Shown one piece after another: positions 23,225-31,503 of a stretch of DNA of 64,000 nucleotides. Below the pieces are notes generated by a model. It did not search any database and had not been told where the DNA came from. It saw nothing but the letters and a program-made list of their open reading frames with translations. Both the position numbers and the translations under genes were made by a program. Each line of letters begins with the position of its first letter. Within the stretch, counting starts at the first letter, position 1. The DNA comes from CAZQGO01 sp964593065. Lineage in GTDB: Bacteria; Oederibacteriota; JAAXVQ01. The stretch lies in the NCBI GenBank assembly GCA_964593065.1, contig CAZQGO010000014.1:7218-71217 (forward strand), written 5' to 3'.

Positions 23225-24040
23225 CTACAGTTGGAATTCCCAGCCTTCCCGGGCGAGTGCGGTTCTGCCGAAGGCTTTACGGGCCGGAGCCAGGATTTTC
23301 TGCTCTAAAAATGCGTCCCCGTGAAGTTGGTCATGATGGCATAAATGCAACCGCTTGACGCCGGCCGCCACGGCGAGTTCCACGCCTTTCTCCCAGGTGC
23401 TGTGGCCCCAGTTTTTCTTTCCATGTTGATACTCTTCGGGCGTGTACTGGGCATCATAAATCAGCAAATCGGCTCCCCGGCAAAGCTCGAGCAATTCCGG
23501 ATCCGGCCCGTTTTCGAAATGCTCCACATCCGTGGCAAAGACAAAGCTCTTGCCGGCATGGGAAATCCGGTACGTCAGGCCGCCGGCCGGGTGGTGCATG
23601 CGGCAGCACGAGACCTGCAGGTCCGCCACCTGGAATTTCTTCCCGGCCGCAACGCCGACGAATTCATGCTGGCTGGGCATTTTTTCGAATTCCACCGGGA
23701 AGGTGATGAAATCCTGCTGACGGATGAGAATCTCGCGGGTTCGTTCCGGGCCGTAGTGCCGCAGGCGGTTTCCGGGAATGAAATTCGGAATGAAAAACGG
23801 GAACCCCATCAGGTGGTCCCAATGGAAATGGGTCCAAAAAAAGGTCGCCAGCCCCTTGCCTTTGCCGAACTCCTGAGACATCAATTCCAGGCCCAAGAGT
23901 CTGGCACCCGAGCCGGCGTCAATGATGTAATGGTCCCGCCCCGTGCTGAAATACAGGCAGGTTGTGTTCCCGCCGTATTTCAAGGTGGTTTTTCCCGGCG
24001 TGGGCAAGGAGCCGCGGGCCCCGAAATATTTGATTCGCAA
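23225..24040 (-). CDS. MBL-fold metallohydrolase (PhnP-like)
   Basis: This 271-residue protein has the metal-binding THFHWDH motif (HxHxDH) at about 70-76 and later ligands (HHPAGG, FATDVEH, CHHD). The opening RIKYFGARGSLPTPG and TTCLYF are typical of the beta-lactamase-like hydrolases that include PhnP/cAMP-phosphodiesterase-type enzymes acting on phosphodiesters. The start is TTG 24040, supported by GGAGG nine bases upstream. It stands alone, with a candidate promoter at 24191-24219. The substrate is not known. Confidence 0.88.
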   Translation of the reverse strand: MRIKYFGARGSLPTPGKTTLKYGGNTTCLYFSTGRDHYIIDAGSGARLLGLELMSQEFGKGKGLATFFWTHFHWDHLMGFPFFIPNFIPGNRLRHYGPERTREILIRQQDFITFPVEFEKMPSQHEFVGVAAGKKFQVADLQVSCCRMHHPAGGLTYRISHAGKSFVFATDVEHFENGPDPELLELCRGADLLIYDAQYTPEEYQHGKKNWGHSTWEKGVELAVAAGVKRLHLCHHDQLHGDAFLEQKILAPARKAFGRTALAREGWEFQL

Positions 24041-24190
24041 ACCAGTTTCCCTCCACCTGCGTCCCGTCCAACCGCTCGGTACGGTTCAGGACGCATTCCA
24101 TTCGCCCGCTCGGACTCCCGGCACCCGATTTCTCCGGCGCCGAGCGTGCGCCCCCGCGTGAGGTTGAACACCGGACCGGGCATTTTTTTC

Positions 24191-24219
24191 AGTATAATCG
24201 GCGGCCGGGACAAAAGCAA
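24191..24219 (-). promoter_or_regulatory. candidate promoter of the MBL-fold gene
   Basis: On the minus strand TTGCTT (24219-24214) and TATACT (24196-24191) are 17 bases apart. The -10 is good, the -35 only half matches. Confidence 0.4.
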
Positions 24220-24269
24220 CTAAATCCGAATGTCACCCGCCGCTTTCCGTCCCCGACTATGCGGCTGGC

Positions 24270-24815
24270 CTACAGGCCGAGATTCCTGGCCGTCAGACAC
24301 AAGCCGAGCACGGATTTCGCATCCTGGATTTCCCCTTTTTCTGCCAGCCGCCTGGCGCGGTCGAAAGGCAAAATGACCGCTTCCAGCCACTCGTCGGCAT
24401 CGGGTTTCGGAGGCCCGGCATACTTCAACTCTTTGGCAATATAGAGATGGATCATTTCCCGCGAAAAACCGGGGGAAGAAAAAACCCGGACCAGAGGTTC
24501 GAGGTGCCGGGCCGCATACCCGGTTTCCTCCCGCAATTCACGCCGGGCGGCCGTGGCCGGTCGTTCACCGCGATTTAAAAGGCCCGCGGGGATTTCCCAT
24601 GACCAGCGGCCGATGGCATAGCGGAATTGACGTACCAGCACCACTTTCGGTCCGGGCAACAATGGCACCACCGCAACCGCGGGCCGGTGACCGACCACTT
24701 CCCGGATAAAGCGTCCGCCCCCGCGCGCACGGATTTCGTCCACGAATAAATCGACCACTCTGCCCCGATAGACCGTTCGCCGCCGCAGACGCCGCTCCGC
24801 GGATCCAGGCTTCAC
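24270..24815 (-). CDS. NUDIX hydrolase (ADP-ribose pyrophosphatase-like)
   Basis: This 181-residue protein has a complete Nudix box: G, then E five residues on (GLLNRGE), then REL.REETGY. The preceding RQFRYAIGRWSWEIPAG pattern and the VRVFSSPGFSREMIHLYIA segment are typical of ADP-ribose/NDP-sugar diphosphatases. It would hydrolyse nucleoside diphosphate derivatives in the cytoplasm as housecleaning. The GTG start overlaps the stop of the NifU-like gene by four bases (GTGA), so it is the last gene of the metX operon. Confidence 0.93.
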   Translation of the reverse strand: MKPGSAERRLRRRTVYRGRVVDLFVDEIRARGGGRFIREVVGHRPAVAVVPLLPGPKVVLVRQFRYAIGRWSWEIPAGLLNRGERPATAARRELREETGYAARHLEPLVRVFSSPGFSREMIHLYIAKELKYAGPPKPDADEWLEAVILPFDRARRLAEKGEIQDAKSVLGLCLTARNLGL

Positions 24816-25030
24816 ACAGCCTCCACGCGGCTGACTTCCGGCACCAGTTCCTTCAAACGCATCTCCACGCCCTGTTTCAGCGTCAAGGTTGCCATCGGGC
24901 AGGAACCGCAGGCGCCGGTCAAGCGCACCTTCACGACCTGGCCCTCCACCGCGACCAGTTCGATATCCCCACCGTCGGCCTGCAGGGCCGGCCGAATGGA
25001 TTGCAAAGCTTTTTCAATTTGCTCGCGCAT
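24812..25030 (-). CDS. NifU C-terminal-domain (Nfu-type) Fe-S protein
   Basis: This 72-residue protein consists only of the Nfu domain: IRPALQADGGDIELVAVEG, then the cluster-binding CGSCPM (CxxC) at about 41-44. Such proteins assemble or carry 4Fe-4S clusters. ATG 25030 follows GGGAGG. It sits between the lipoprotein and NUDIX genes with a 4-base overlap to the latter. No other Fe-S assembly gene is nearby, so its place in a methionine operon is notable. Confidence 0.95.
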   Translation of the reverse strand: MREQIEKALQSIRPALQADGGDIELVAVEGQVVKVRLTGACGSCPMATLTLKQGVEMRLKELVPEVSRVEAV

Positions 25031-25079
25031 GTCACCCTCCCTTAATTTTCGTATTCAGCCGTCTTCTCCAGGTTGATTC

Positions 25080-25469
25080 TCAACGGGGGTTAGACACCTT
25101 CAAGGCATATTCCGCCTGCAGCGTCGTACCCTTGGCGGTCACGGCCGTAACCTGTAACTCATAGCGCCCGGCCAGGGGAAAAATCACCCGCGCGCGAAAA
25201 TCCCTTCCCGGCCCAACGCTCATTTCCTGGGCAGTACCCTGCAGGCCCGGTCCGAGGATGGCCAGGCGGGGCTGCAGCTGGGTCAGGATCCGGTAGTCCC
25301 GGTCCTGAATGCGCACACCGACGACAACCGGTCCGGGGGAAATGGCCCTGGGCTGGGTATAGAAGGTGAAAAGATGCTCCTGGCTGCGGACGGTGCCGCC
25401 GGTCCCCCCGCAGCCGCCGGCCAGCAGCAACAGGGACAGCGCCGCCAGGCACCTCGCTCCCGGGTTCAT
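25080..25469 (-). CDS. lipoprotein of unknown function
   Basis: The 129-residue precursor has a lipobox (LLLAGGC) at about residue 20 and a mature part that looks like a single Ig/YtkA-like beta sandwich (VVVGVRIQDRDYRILTQLQPRLAI, then FRARVIFPLAGRYELQVTAV). The start overlaps the metW stop by four bases (ATGA). Its presence in the metX-metW operon is unexplained; membrane-surface location is inferred from the lipobox. Confidence 0.75.
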   Translation of the reverse strand: MNPGARCLAALSLLLLAGGCGGTGGTVRSQEHLFTFYTQPRAISPGPVVVGVRIQDRDYRILTQLQPRLAILGPGLQGTAQEMSVGPGRDFRARVIFPLAGRYELQVTAVTAKGTTLQAEYALKVSNPR

Positions 25470-26101
25470 GTCCCCGGCCGCCGTCTGATCACGAACAAGC
25501 CCTCGTCGGCGATGAGGTTTGCGCCCAGGAAGAACAGCAGCAGCCGAAACACCGGGGTTTGCACCAGGTTGACCTGCCGTTGGATTTCAATGCCGTGGCG
25601 CCGGCAGAAAACGAGAAAATCCCCGATGGTCAGCAAGTGGATATTGGGCGTGTCGTACCAGTGGAAGGGAAGCTTCTTCGTCCGCGGCATGCGCCCCCCC
25701 ACCAGCAATTTGGCGCGCACCAGCCAGTTTCCGAAATTCGGGAAGGAGACGATGCCTTTGCGTCCGACGCGCAGCATTTCCTCGATCACGAATGCCGGCC
25801 GGCGGATGACCTGCAGGGTTTGATTCAAGATGACGTAATCATAGGAGGCGTCCGCATAATCGGCCAATCCCTGGTCGATGTTACCCTGGAAGACGGACAG
25901 GCCCTTGCGGATGCATTCGATCACGGCGTTTTGATCGATTTCGACCCCTTGGCCCCGGACCCGGCGTTCCCGCTGCAGGCGCATCAGCAGGTCGCCGTTG
26001 CCGCATCCCAGGTCCAGGACGCTCGACCCCGGCTCGACCAGGGTCACGATCCGGTCATAGTCGGACACCAGGATGTTTTCCCGCAGGCGCCGGCGCATCA
26101 C
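25466..26101 (-). CDS. metW: methionine biosynthesis protein MetW
   Basis: This 211-residue class I methyltransferase-fold protein has the SAM-binding motif VLDLGCGNGDLL at about 29-40, and later FPNFGNW and HWYDTPNIHLLT, which are MetW hallmarks. In many bacteria MetW is coupled to MetX and needed for homoserine acylation. It overlaps the metX stop (start GTG 26101 or ATG 26098), so the two are translationally coupled. The operon is under a SAM-I riboswitch. Confidence 0.95.
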   Translation of the reverse strand: MMRRRLRENILVSDYDRIVTLVEPGSSVLDLGCGNGDLLMRLQRERRVRGQGVEIDQNAVIECIRKGLSVFQGNIDQGLADYADASYDYVILNQTLQVIRRPAFVIEEMLRVGRKGIVSFPNFGNWLVRAKLLVGGRMPRTKKLPFHWYDTPNIHLLTIGDFLVFCRRHGIEIQRQVNLVQTPVFRLLLFFLGANLIADEGLFVIRRRPGT

Positions 26102-27276
26102 GAAACCTGCCCCCCTTCGGAGAGGTTGTCCAAGAAGCTGCCCACGGCCCGTGTCAAGGCGGGATTCTCCAGGAGAAAGGCGTCGTGTCCGTAGGTGGAT
26201 TCGATCTCCAGGTACGAGACGTCCTTGCCGTTCTGGCGCAGGGCCTTGACCAGTTCCCGCGACTGGTGCGAAGGAAAAAGCCAGTCCGAAGTGAAGGACA
26301 GGACCAGGGTCTTAGCCCGGATGCGGGCGCAGGCCTTTTCCAAGGAACCTCCGCCCCAATCCACGGCCGCGTCATAGTAATCCATGGCCTTGGTGATGTA
26401 CAAATAGCTGTTGGCATCGAAGCGTTTCACGAAACTCGCGCCTTGATGGTGCAGGTAGCTCTCCACCTCGAATTCGCGCTTGAATTCGAAACTGTATTCG
26501 GCTTGGTTCAGGAGGCGCCGCCCGAACTTCTGGTTCATGGAGGTCTCGGACAAATAGGTGATGTGCCCGATCATGCGGGCGATGGACAAACCGGTGGCCG
26601 GCAACGGCCCCCCGTAATAATCGCCGTTTTTCCAGTTCGGGTCCGAAATGATGGCGTGCCGCCCGACCTCGTTGAAGGCGATGGATTGCGGGGAGAGTTT
26701 CGAGGTCGAGGCAATGATCACCGCCGACTGCACGCTCTCCGGATAGCGCAGGATCCATTCCAGGGCCTGCATGCCGCCCATGGAGCCCCCGGAGAGGGAC
26801 AGGAGGCGGGTGATGCCCAGCCGGTCCAACACCAGCTTCTGGACCTTGACCATGTCGCCGATGGTCAAAATCGGGAACGTCAGGCCGAAGGGCTTGCCGG
26901 TTTCCGGGTTTTCAGAAGAGGGCCCGGTGGAGCCCTTGCAGCCGCCGAGCACGTTGGTGCAAATGACGAAATAGCGCCGGGTGTCGAACGCCTTGCCCGG
27001 CCCGATCATGAGGTCCCACCAGCCCGGCTTGGGTTCGTCGGGGCGATAGCGGCCGGCGGCGTGCGCATCCCCGCTCAGGGCGTGGAGAATGAGAATGGCG
27101 TTGTCCTTCCGGGGATTCAGACGGCCGTAGGTCTCGTAGGCCACCTGAATGGGCCCCAGCCTCCGGCCGCAATCCATCTCCAGCGCGTCCGGGGGCGAGG
27201 CCACGGTCAGGGTCTGCGTCGCGACGATCCCGACCGAGCCCGGTTCAAGGCCGACGTCCGGAACTGCGTCTGCCAT
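26098..27276 (-). CDS. metX: homoserine O-acetyltransferase MetX
   Basis: This 392-residue alpha/beta-hydrolase acyltransferase has the nucleophile elbow GGSMGG (Ser about 165), the Asp in FTSDWLFP and the His in YGHDAF forming the triad. Typical blocks include ALSGDAHAAG, NVLGGCKGSTGPSS and RYPESV. It makes O-acylhomoserine, the first step of methionine synthesis from homoserine. Donor choice (acetyl or succinyl) cannot be read with certainty. ATG 27276 follows GAGGAGG. Expression is controlled by a SAM-I riboswitch and terminator upstream. Confidence 0.97.
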   Translation of the reverse strand: MADAVPDVGLEPGSVGIVATQTLTVASPPDALEMDCGRRLGPIQVAYETYGRLNPRKDNAILILHALSGDAHAAGRYRPDEPKPGWWDLMIGPGKAFDTRRYFVICTNVLGGCKGSTGPSSENPETGKPFGLTFPILTIGDMVKVQKLVLDRLGITRLLSLSGGSMGGMQALEWILRYPESVQSAVIIASTSKLSPQSIAFNEVGRHAIISDPNWKNGDYYGGPLPATGLSIARMIGHITYLSETSMNQKFGRRLLNQAEYSFEFKREFEVESYLHHQGASFVKRFDANSYLYITKAMDYYDAAVDWGGGSLEKACARIRAKTLVLSFTSDWLFPSHQSRELVKALRQNGKDVSYLEIESTYGHDAFLLENPALTRAVGSFLDNLSEGGQVS

Positions 27277-27320
27277 GATGGCATGCCTCCTCGCCGGCGT
27301 CCGGCTGAACCCGGCCCGGT

Positions 27321-27355
27321 TAATAAAAAACCTCTTCCGGTGCTGCCAGAAGAGG
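27321..27355 (-). terminator. SAM riboswitch expression-platform terminator
   Basis: On the minus strand CCTCTTCTGG...CCGGAAGAGG forms a hairpin followed by TTTTTTATT. It lies between the aptamer and the metX ribosome site, so SAM binding should allow termination. Confidence 0.9.
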
Positions 27356-27382
27356 CCGTCAGGGTCCCGCCGCCGCGCCTCT

Positions 27383-27502
27383 CCTTATCTTTCAGCCGCA
27401 GAGTCCAGCTGCAGAAGTTGGCACCAACTTCCCCTGCCCGCGGGCGCAGGGGCCGGTTGCCGTGGCATCATCGGGTCAGTCCCTCAGCCACTCTGGATAA
27501 GG
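27383..27502 (-). ncRNA. SAM-I (S-box) riboswitch
   Basis: On the minus strand the S-box landmarks appear in order: CTTATCCAGAGTGGC, GAGGGACTGACCCGATGA, GCCACGGCAACC, a GC-rich stem, GTTGGTGCCAACTTC, CTGCAG and the closing GAAAGATAAG. It controls metX and the coupled genes by SAM-dependent transcription termination. Confidence 0.97.
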
Positions 27503-27550
27503 AAGACCGCCGCCCGCCGGAACGGCGGCACGGCCTGTCAAAGTGAACTC

Positions 27551-27580
27551 AGCATAGCAAAAGCGCTCCGGGTTTGGCAA
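27551..27580 (-). promoter_or_regulatory. candidate promoter of the SAM riboswitch operon
   Basis: On the minus strand TTGCCA (27580-27575) and TATGCT (27556-27551) are 18 bases apart, about 40 bases before the aptamer. It begins right at the end of the upstream gene. Confidence 0.5.
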
Positions 27581-27583
27581 TCA

Positions 27584-29134
27584 TTATTTCTTCCGGCCCG
27601 GTGCCGGGCCGGAGGCGCGATCCAGGCTCTCGAAAACGAGATAGTGGCCGAACGCTCGGTCGAAACGGTACCGGCTGGCCAGCAAGGGGGCGAAAATGCT
27701 GCTCGCCGCGTCTTCCTGGTCCCCGTAAAAAATAAAAAACGCCGGGCGGGCGGCGGCGACCTCCCGATAAGTCTGCCGCATGAGCTTGCGCCTCAGCTCC
27801 GGGGAACCGTAGAGGAGTGGGAAATTCAACAGCAGGGAGGCGGCGCTTTTCCGCTGGCTGTAGAAATAGATGCCGGGATCGATGCCGCTTTGGTAAAGGA
27901 CTTCCCCGGGACGCGTCCGTGCTTTCAGCCAGAGTCCCAGGTCCCGCACCTGCAGGAAAACCTGGCCGTACTTGAGGCGGGACAGTTCCTCGGGTGATGT
28001 CCACGCGTACCGCCACGCGACCGTAGCCAGGGAGCCCAGGCTGGCAACCAGCAGCAGGGCCGCCAACACGCGCCTCCAGCCCGCGCGCATCCCGCCGTTT
28101 TCCTGCACCTCATGGATCAACAACGCCGGCAACAGACAAAACAGGGGCAGCAGCAACTGGTAGTAGTGCGGCAGGGGTTGATCCAGGGTTCCGATCGCCA
28201 GCACCTCGCCGGCCGCCAGCAGCAGCCAAAACGACCGGCGCAGGGGCCGGTAGGCCTTGAGGCGCGCCGCCATCCAGGTCAGGGACAGGACGCCCAGCAC
28301 CGCTACGTCCGCGAGGGCGGGCGCAAACAGCCTGCGGGCTGAAGTCAGGAATTCCCACAGATTGGCGACGAGCGGGCCGGCATACTGGCGGGTGGCCGTG
28401 AAAACCACCTCGTAAAAATCGCGGAAGTTCCCCGCGGCGAGAAAATACGCGAAGGTGGCCGCCCACAGCACGGCTCCCGGCACCAGCAGGGGAAGATAGT
28501 CGCTCGCTCCGGCACGCCAGCCCGTTTGCGGCCCGGGCCGCGTCCCCGGCAGCGCCAGGTAGACGCACGTGCCGAGGAATGGGAAAAACAGGTTGAGCTT
28601 GATCCAGGAAGCCAGGGCCCAGGCCGCACCGGCCAGCCAGAGCATGGCACGCCGGCCGTGCACGTACTCCACCAGCCCCCAAACGGCCAGGAGCGTGAAG
28701 CCGTTGATCAATACCTCGGTGGAGGGCAGGTTGGCCTGCAGGCGGGGCGAGAGCGATGCCAGGCCCCAGAAAACCGCCCCCAGCAGGCCCGTGGCCGGAT
28801 TGGCCAGGCGGCGCAGAATCAGGAAGACCGCAGCCTGGGAGAGGAGGGTGAAGAAGATCCCGAGGGCCACGACGGCCGCGGGGCCGTACCCGCAAACCCT
28901 TTCCGCCAGGAGATTGAACACGAAAATCCCCGGCGGCTTGATGTCCCATAATTGCGTGTAGAGTTTTTCGCCGGCCAGCAACTGGTGGCCGACATAGGCG
29001 AAAACGGCCAGATCCCGCTCCAGGGGTTCCTGGCGGGAGTGCCACCTGAAGGCCGCAGTGCCCGCGAGCACCAGCAACAGCACCAGGAAGGGGAGGAAGG
29101 ATGCGGCTGGCTTTTGGGATAATATCTTCTGCAT
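27584..29134 (-). CDS. polytopic membrane glycosyltransferase (GT39/PMT-like)
   Basis: This 516-residue protein has about 10-12 transmembrane helices and an early periplasmic loop with ERDLAVFAYVGHQLLAGE and LWDIKPPG, the conserved D/E-rich motif of lipid-phosphate-sugar-dependent glycosyltransferases (ArnT/PMT superfamily). The Pro-Pro-Gly and preceding Asp-Ile-Lys are typical. It would transfer sugars from an undecaprenyl carrier on the periplasmic side. ATG 29134 was chosen where the first helix begins; the site is weak (GGTGGG). The acceptor is unknown. Confidence 0.8.
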   Translation of the reverse strand: MQKILSQKPAASFLPFLVLLLVLAGTAAFRWHSRQEPLERDLAVFAYVGHQLLAGEKLYTQLWDIKPPGIFVFNLLAERVCGYGPAAVVALGIFFTLLSQAAVFLILRRLANPATGLLGAVFWGLASLSPRLQANLPSTEVLINGFTLLAVWGLVEYVHGRRAMLWLAGAAWALASWIKLNLFFPFLGTCVYLALPGTRPGPQTGWRAGASDYLPLLVPGAVLWAATFAYFLAAGNFRDFYEVVFTATRQYAGPLVANLWEFLTSARRLFAPALADVAVLGVLSLTWMAARLKAYRPLRRSFWLLLAAGEVLAIGTLDQPLPHYYQLLLPLFCLLPALLIHEVQENGGMRAGWRRVLAALLLVASLGSLATVAWRYAWTSPEELSRLKYGQVFLQVRDLGLWLKARTRPGEVLYQSGIDPGIYFYSQRKSAASLLLNFPLLYGSPELRRKLMRQTYREVAAARPAFFIFYGDQEDAASSIFAPLLASRYRFDRAFGHYLVFESLDRASGPAPGRKK

Positions 29135-29242
29135 GATTTTTCCCACCGGACCGGGCGGCCGGGGCCCGGCACCGCCGCCATTATATCGGGTGCCAAGGGA
29201 GACCGGCAACTCGAAATCTTTTCCGGCGGAGGCGGCCGCCGT

Positions 29243-30298
29243 CTAGTTCGCGCCGGACCGCAGCAATTCTTCGAATTTCCCCCAGAAGGGATCCACCTTG
29301 GGGTGCTGGAGCTCGTGCCGCGAGCCATCCGGGGACACGACGTTCAGGCCCTCCGCCGCATGCAGGACTTCGCCGATATCGGCGCAGAGGATCTGCCGCG
29401 CCCGCAGGGTCTCGAGCAACCGGCCCGCGTCCTCGGGGGAAACCACGGCCAGCAGCGTGCCCTCGCTGATCGCGGAATAGGGGTCGATGCCCGCCAGGGC
29501 GCAGGTTTGGCGCGCCGCCTCCTGCAGCGGAATTTGTTCCCGGAAGAGGCGGAGACCGTAGCCGCCGGCGCGGGCCATTTCGTACAAGCCGCCCCATACG
29601 CCGCACTCGGTGGCATCGTGCATGACGCGGACCCCGGGAACGGTCCTGGCCGCCGCCGCGTCCTCCACCACGGACATCTGGTAAAACAGGTTTTCCGCCT
29701 GCCGCTGGAACTCCGCCCCGCCGCGCTCCCGAAAATAGGCCGGGAAACTCACGGCCAGCAGCCCCGCGGCTTCCACGGCCGCGCCCTTGGTCACAACCAC
29801 GCGGTCGCCGGGCTTGACCAGGTGCGGGCCCTTCAGCTCCGCGGCGGTGCCGACTCCGATGATCGTGGCGCCTCCCACCATGGGGAAATTGCAGCCCGCG
29901 TAGCGCGCCGTATGCCCGGTCACGATGCTGATGCCGTAGCGTTCGGCTTCCTGGTGCACGGTCTCCCAGATCTCCTCCAAGGCCTGCTCGGGGGTGTCCG
30001 GCGGCAGATTGAGGTCCACGCTTAAGAACCGCGGCGCCAAGCCGGAAACGGACACGTCACTGACGATGATATGAAAGGCGAACCAGGCGGCGCGCCTCCA
30101 GCCGTAGGCCGGGGCGATGAAGAACGGATCCGTGGACAGGGCCAGAACTTGCTCGCCCAGGCGCACCACGCCGTAGTCCACCCCGTGCCGCGGCCCGATG
30201 ACGATGTCCGGGTTCGGCGCCCCCAGGCGCGGAAAAATCACGCGCTCAAAAAACTCGGGATGGATTTTTCCCAACTCGGGCAGCTGTTCGGGACTCAT
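29243..30298 (-). CDS. PurM/AIR-synthase superfamily protein (HypE/ThiL-like), thiamine-regulated
   Basis: This 351-residue ATP-binding protein of the PurM fold has an N-terminal ATP-domain pattern (HGVDYGVV, then LSTDPFFI, then FHIIVSDVSVSGLAPRFLSV) and a C-terminal half with VVVTKGAAVEAAGLLA and MHDATECGVWGGLYEMA. The middle TGHTARYAGCNFPMVGGATIIG replaces the GGDT block of ThiL. The family includes HypE, ThiL, SelD and PurM, and this member looks closest to HypE-like archaeal/bacterial proteins without hydrogenase context. A TPP riboswitch directly upstream shows repression by thiamine pyrophosphate, so a thiamine-linked role is inferred. The ATG follows AGGAGG. ThiL cannot be excluded. 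Confidence 0.85.
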   Translation of the reverse strand: MSPEQLPELGKIHPEFFERVIFPRLGAPNPDIVIGPRHGVDYGVVRLGEQVLALSTDPFFIAPAYGWRRAAWFAFHIIVSDVSVSGLAPRFLSVDLNLPPDTPEQALEEIWETVHQEAERYGISIVTGHTARYAGCNFPMVGGATIIGVGTAAELKGPHLVKPGDRVVVTKGAAVEAAGLLAVSFPAYFRERGGAEFQRQAENLFYQMSVVEDAAAARTVPGVRVMHDATECGVWGGLYEMARAGGYGLRLFREQIPLQEAARQTCALAGIDPYSAISEGTLLAVVSPEDAGRLLETLRARQILCADIGEVLHAAEGLNVVSPDGSRHELQHPKVDPFWGKFEELLRSGAN

Positions 30299-30354
30299 GA
30301 TTCCTCCTGATTCAAGGCAAGACTGGGGCAAAGCGGCGGCAGAAGCTGGCGGGG

Positions 30355-30457
30355 TTTGGCGCTCCCTACGCAGGCATTACCCTGACAGGTTCACGGGGTA
30401 TTCGCCGCGCCGATTCCCGGCGCGGCTCCTCTCAGCCGTTCCAGCTCCCCCGGCCAC
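30355..30457 (-). ncRNA. TPP riboswitch (THI element)
   Basis: On the minus strand the invariant blocks are present: CTGAGAGG, a long GC-rich P3 hairpin, AATACCCCGTGAACCTG, and GGGTAATGCCTGCGTAGGGAG (split here from its neighbours). No T-tract terminator follows; the gene starts about 55 bases downstream, so control of translation initiation is likely. Confidence 0.95.
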
Positions 30458-30479
30458 GATGCGCTTGGCAACGGGAAAT

Positions 30480-30507
30480 ATTCTACGCGGATTGGTTCCG
30501 GTGTCAA
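30480..30507 (-). promoter_or_regulatory. promoter of the TPP riboswitch transcript
   Basis: On the minus strand TTGACA (30507-30502) and TAGAAT (30485-30480) are 16 bases apart, just upstream of the aptamer. Confidence 0.7.
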
Positions 30508-30530
30508 TATGAAAGGCGGAGCCAAAGGCC

Positions 30531-30559
30531 TTGCGCGGGGATGAGGATTGGGGTATGAT
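30531..30559 (+). promoter_or_regulatory. candidate promoter of the rhomboid gene
   Basis: TTGCGC at 30531-30536 and TATGAT at 30554-30559 are 17 bases apart, about 30 bases before the start codon. Confidence 0.5.
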
Positions 30560-30588
30560 GACTCCCCGGAATCGGGAGGTCCTGGTTA

Positions 30589-31437
30589 ATGCCCACTTAC
30601 GAATATACGACTTCCGCGCCGCGGTACTCGATCGGCCGGCCGTGGACCCCGGCGGTCCGCGCGCTGATCCTCATCAACGTCGCGGTGTTTTTGCTCCAAC
30701 TCGTCCTGGCCCGCTCGCCTTTCGTCGCGCTGGCGGGTCTGCAGGTCCCGGAGGTATTTACGCGCCTCCGCTTGTGGCAGCCGTTCACGTACCTTTTTCT
30801 CCACGGCGGCTTCTGGCATCTGCTCTGGAACATGTTCGCCCTGTGGATGTTCGGCTGCGACGTCGAGCTGGCCCTGGGCACGCCCCGTTTCGTTCGCTAT
30901 TACCTCCTGACCGGCGTCGGCGCGGGCTGGTGCGTGGCCGTGGCGGGCTGGCTGGCCGGTGAACAGACCCTGACCATCGGCGCCTCGGGCGCGATTTTCG
31001 GCCTTCTCATGGCCTACGGCATTCTTTTCGCCGAGCGAACCCTCACCCTGCTCTTCTTCTTCATCCTGCCCATTCAAATGAAGGCCAAGACCATGGTGCT
31101 GATTTTCGGGATATTCGAACTGTTGGCGGGCGTCAGCGGCACCCTGGGCCAGGTGTCCCATTTGGCCCATGTAAGCGGTTTGCTGGTCGGCTACCTTTAC
31201 TTCCGCGCCGTGGCTCCGCAGCGGGCGCGGAAATTCAATTTTTGGAAAGAGATCAAGTATTGGTGGCTGAGCCGCCGCCTGAAGCGGATACCCCGGCCGG
31301 AGGATTCGGAACAAGACGTCGAGGGCATTCTGGAAAAAATCTCCCGGGAAGGCATCACGTCCCTGACCCCCAACGAAAGGGAAATTCTGGCCGAAGCGGC
31401 GCGGCGCCGCCAGGACCGCTGGCCGGGATCCAATTAA
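30589..31437 (+). CDS. rhomboid-family intramembrane serine protease
   Basis: The protein has 282 residues and about six transmembrane helices. The catalytic GASGAIFG (GxSG) lies near residue 130, and a second-helix HVSGLLVG gives the catalytic His near 190. WQPFTYLFLHGGFWHLLWNM is the conserved L1 loop/helix region. Rhomboids cleave transmembrane substrates within the inner membrane. The C-terminal cytoplasmic part ends with a short domain containing SLTPNEREILAEAARR, seen in many bacterial rhomboids. ATG 30589 follows GGGAGG. Confidence 0.95.
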   Translation: MPTYEYTTSAPRYSIGRPWTPAVRALILINVAVFLLQLVLARSPFVALAGLQVPEVFTRLRLWQPFTYLFLHGGFWHLLWNMFALWMFGCDVELALGTPRFVRYYLLTGVGAGWCVAVAGWLAGEQTLTIGASGAIFGLLMAYGILFAERTLTLLFFFILPIQMKAKTMVLIFGIFELLAGVSGTLGQVSHLAHVSGLLVGYLYFRAVAPQRARKFNFWKEIKYWWLSRRLKRIPRPEDSEQDVEGILEKISREGITSLTPNEREILAEAARRRQDRWPGSN

Positions 31438-31503
31438 CAGATCCGCCCTCGCCCCGCCGCATCCCGCCTGCGTCTTCCCCTCCCCTGCTTCCCCGTTCCG
31501 GAT

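Noticed and set aside
23037..23324. 95-codon plus-strand open frame upstream of the hsp20 operon
   Set aside because: It overlaps the end of the MBL-fold gene, lacks a ribosome site and shows no family pattern.
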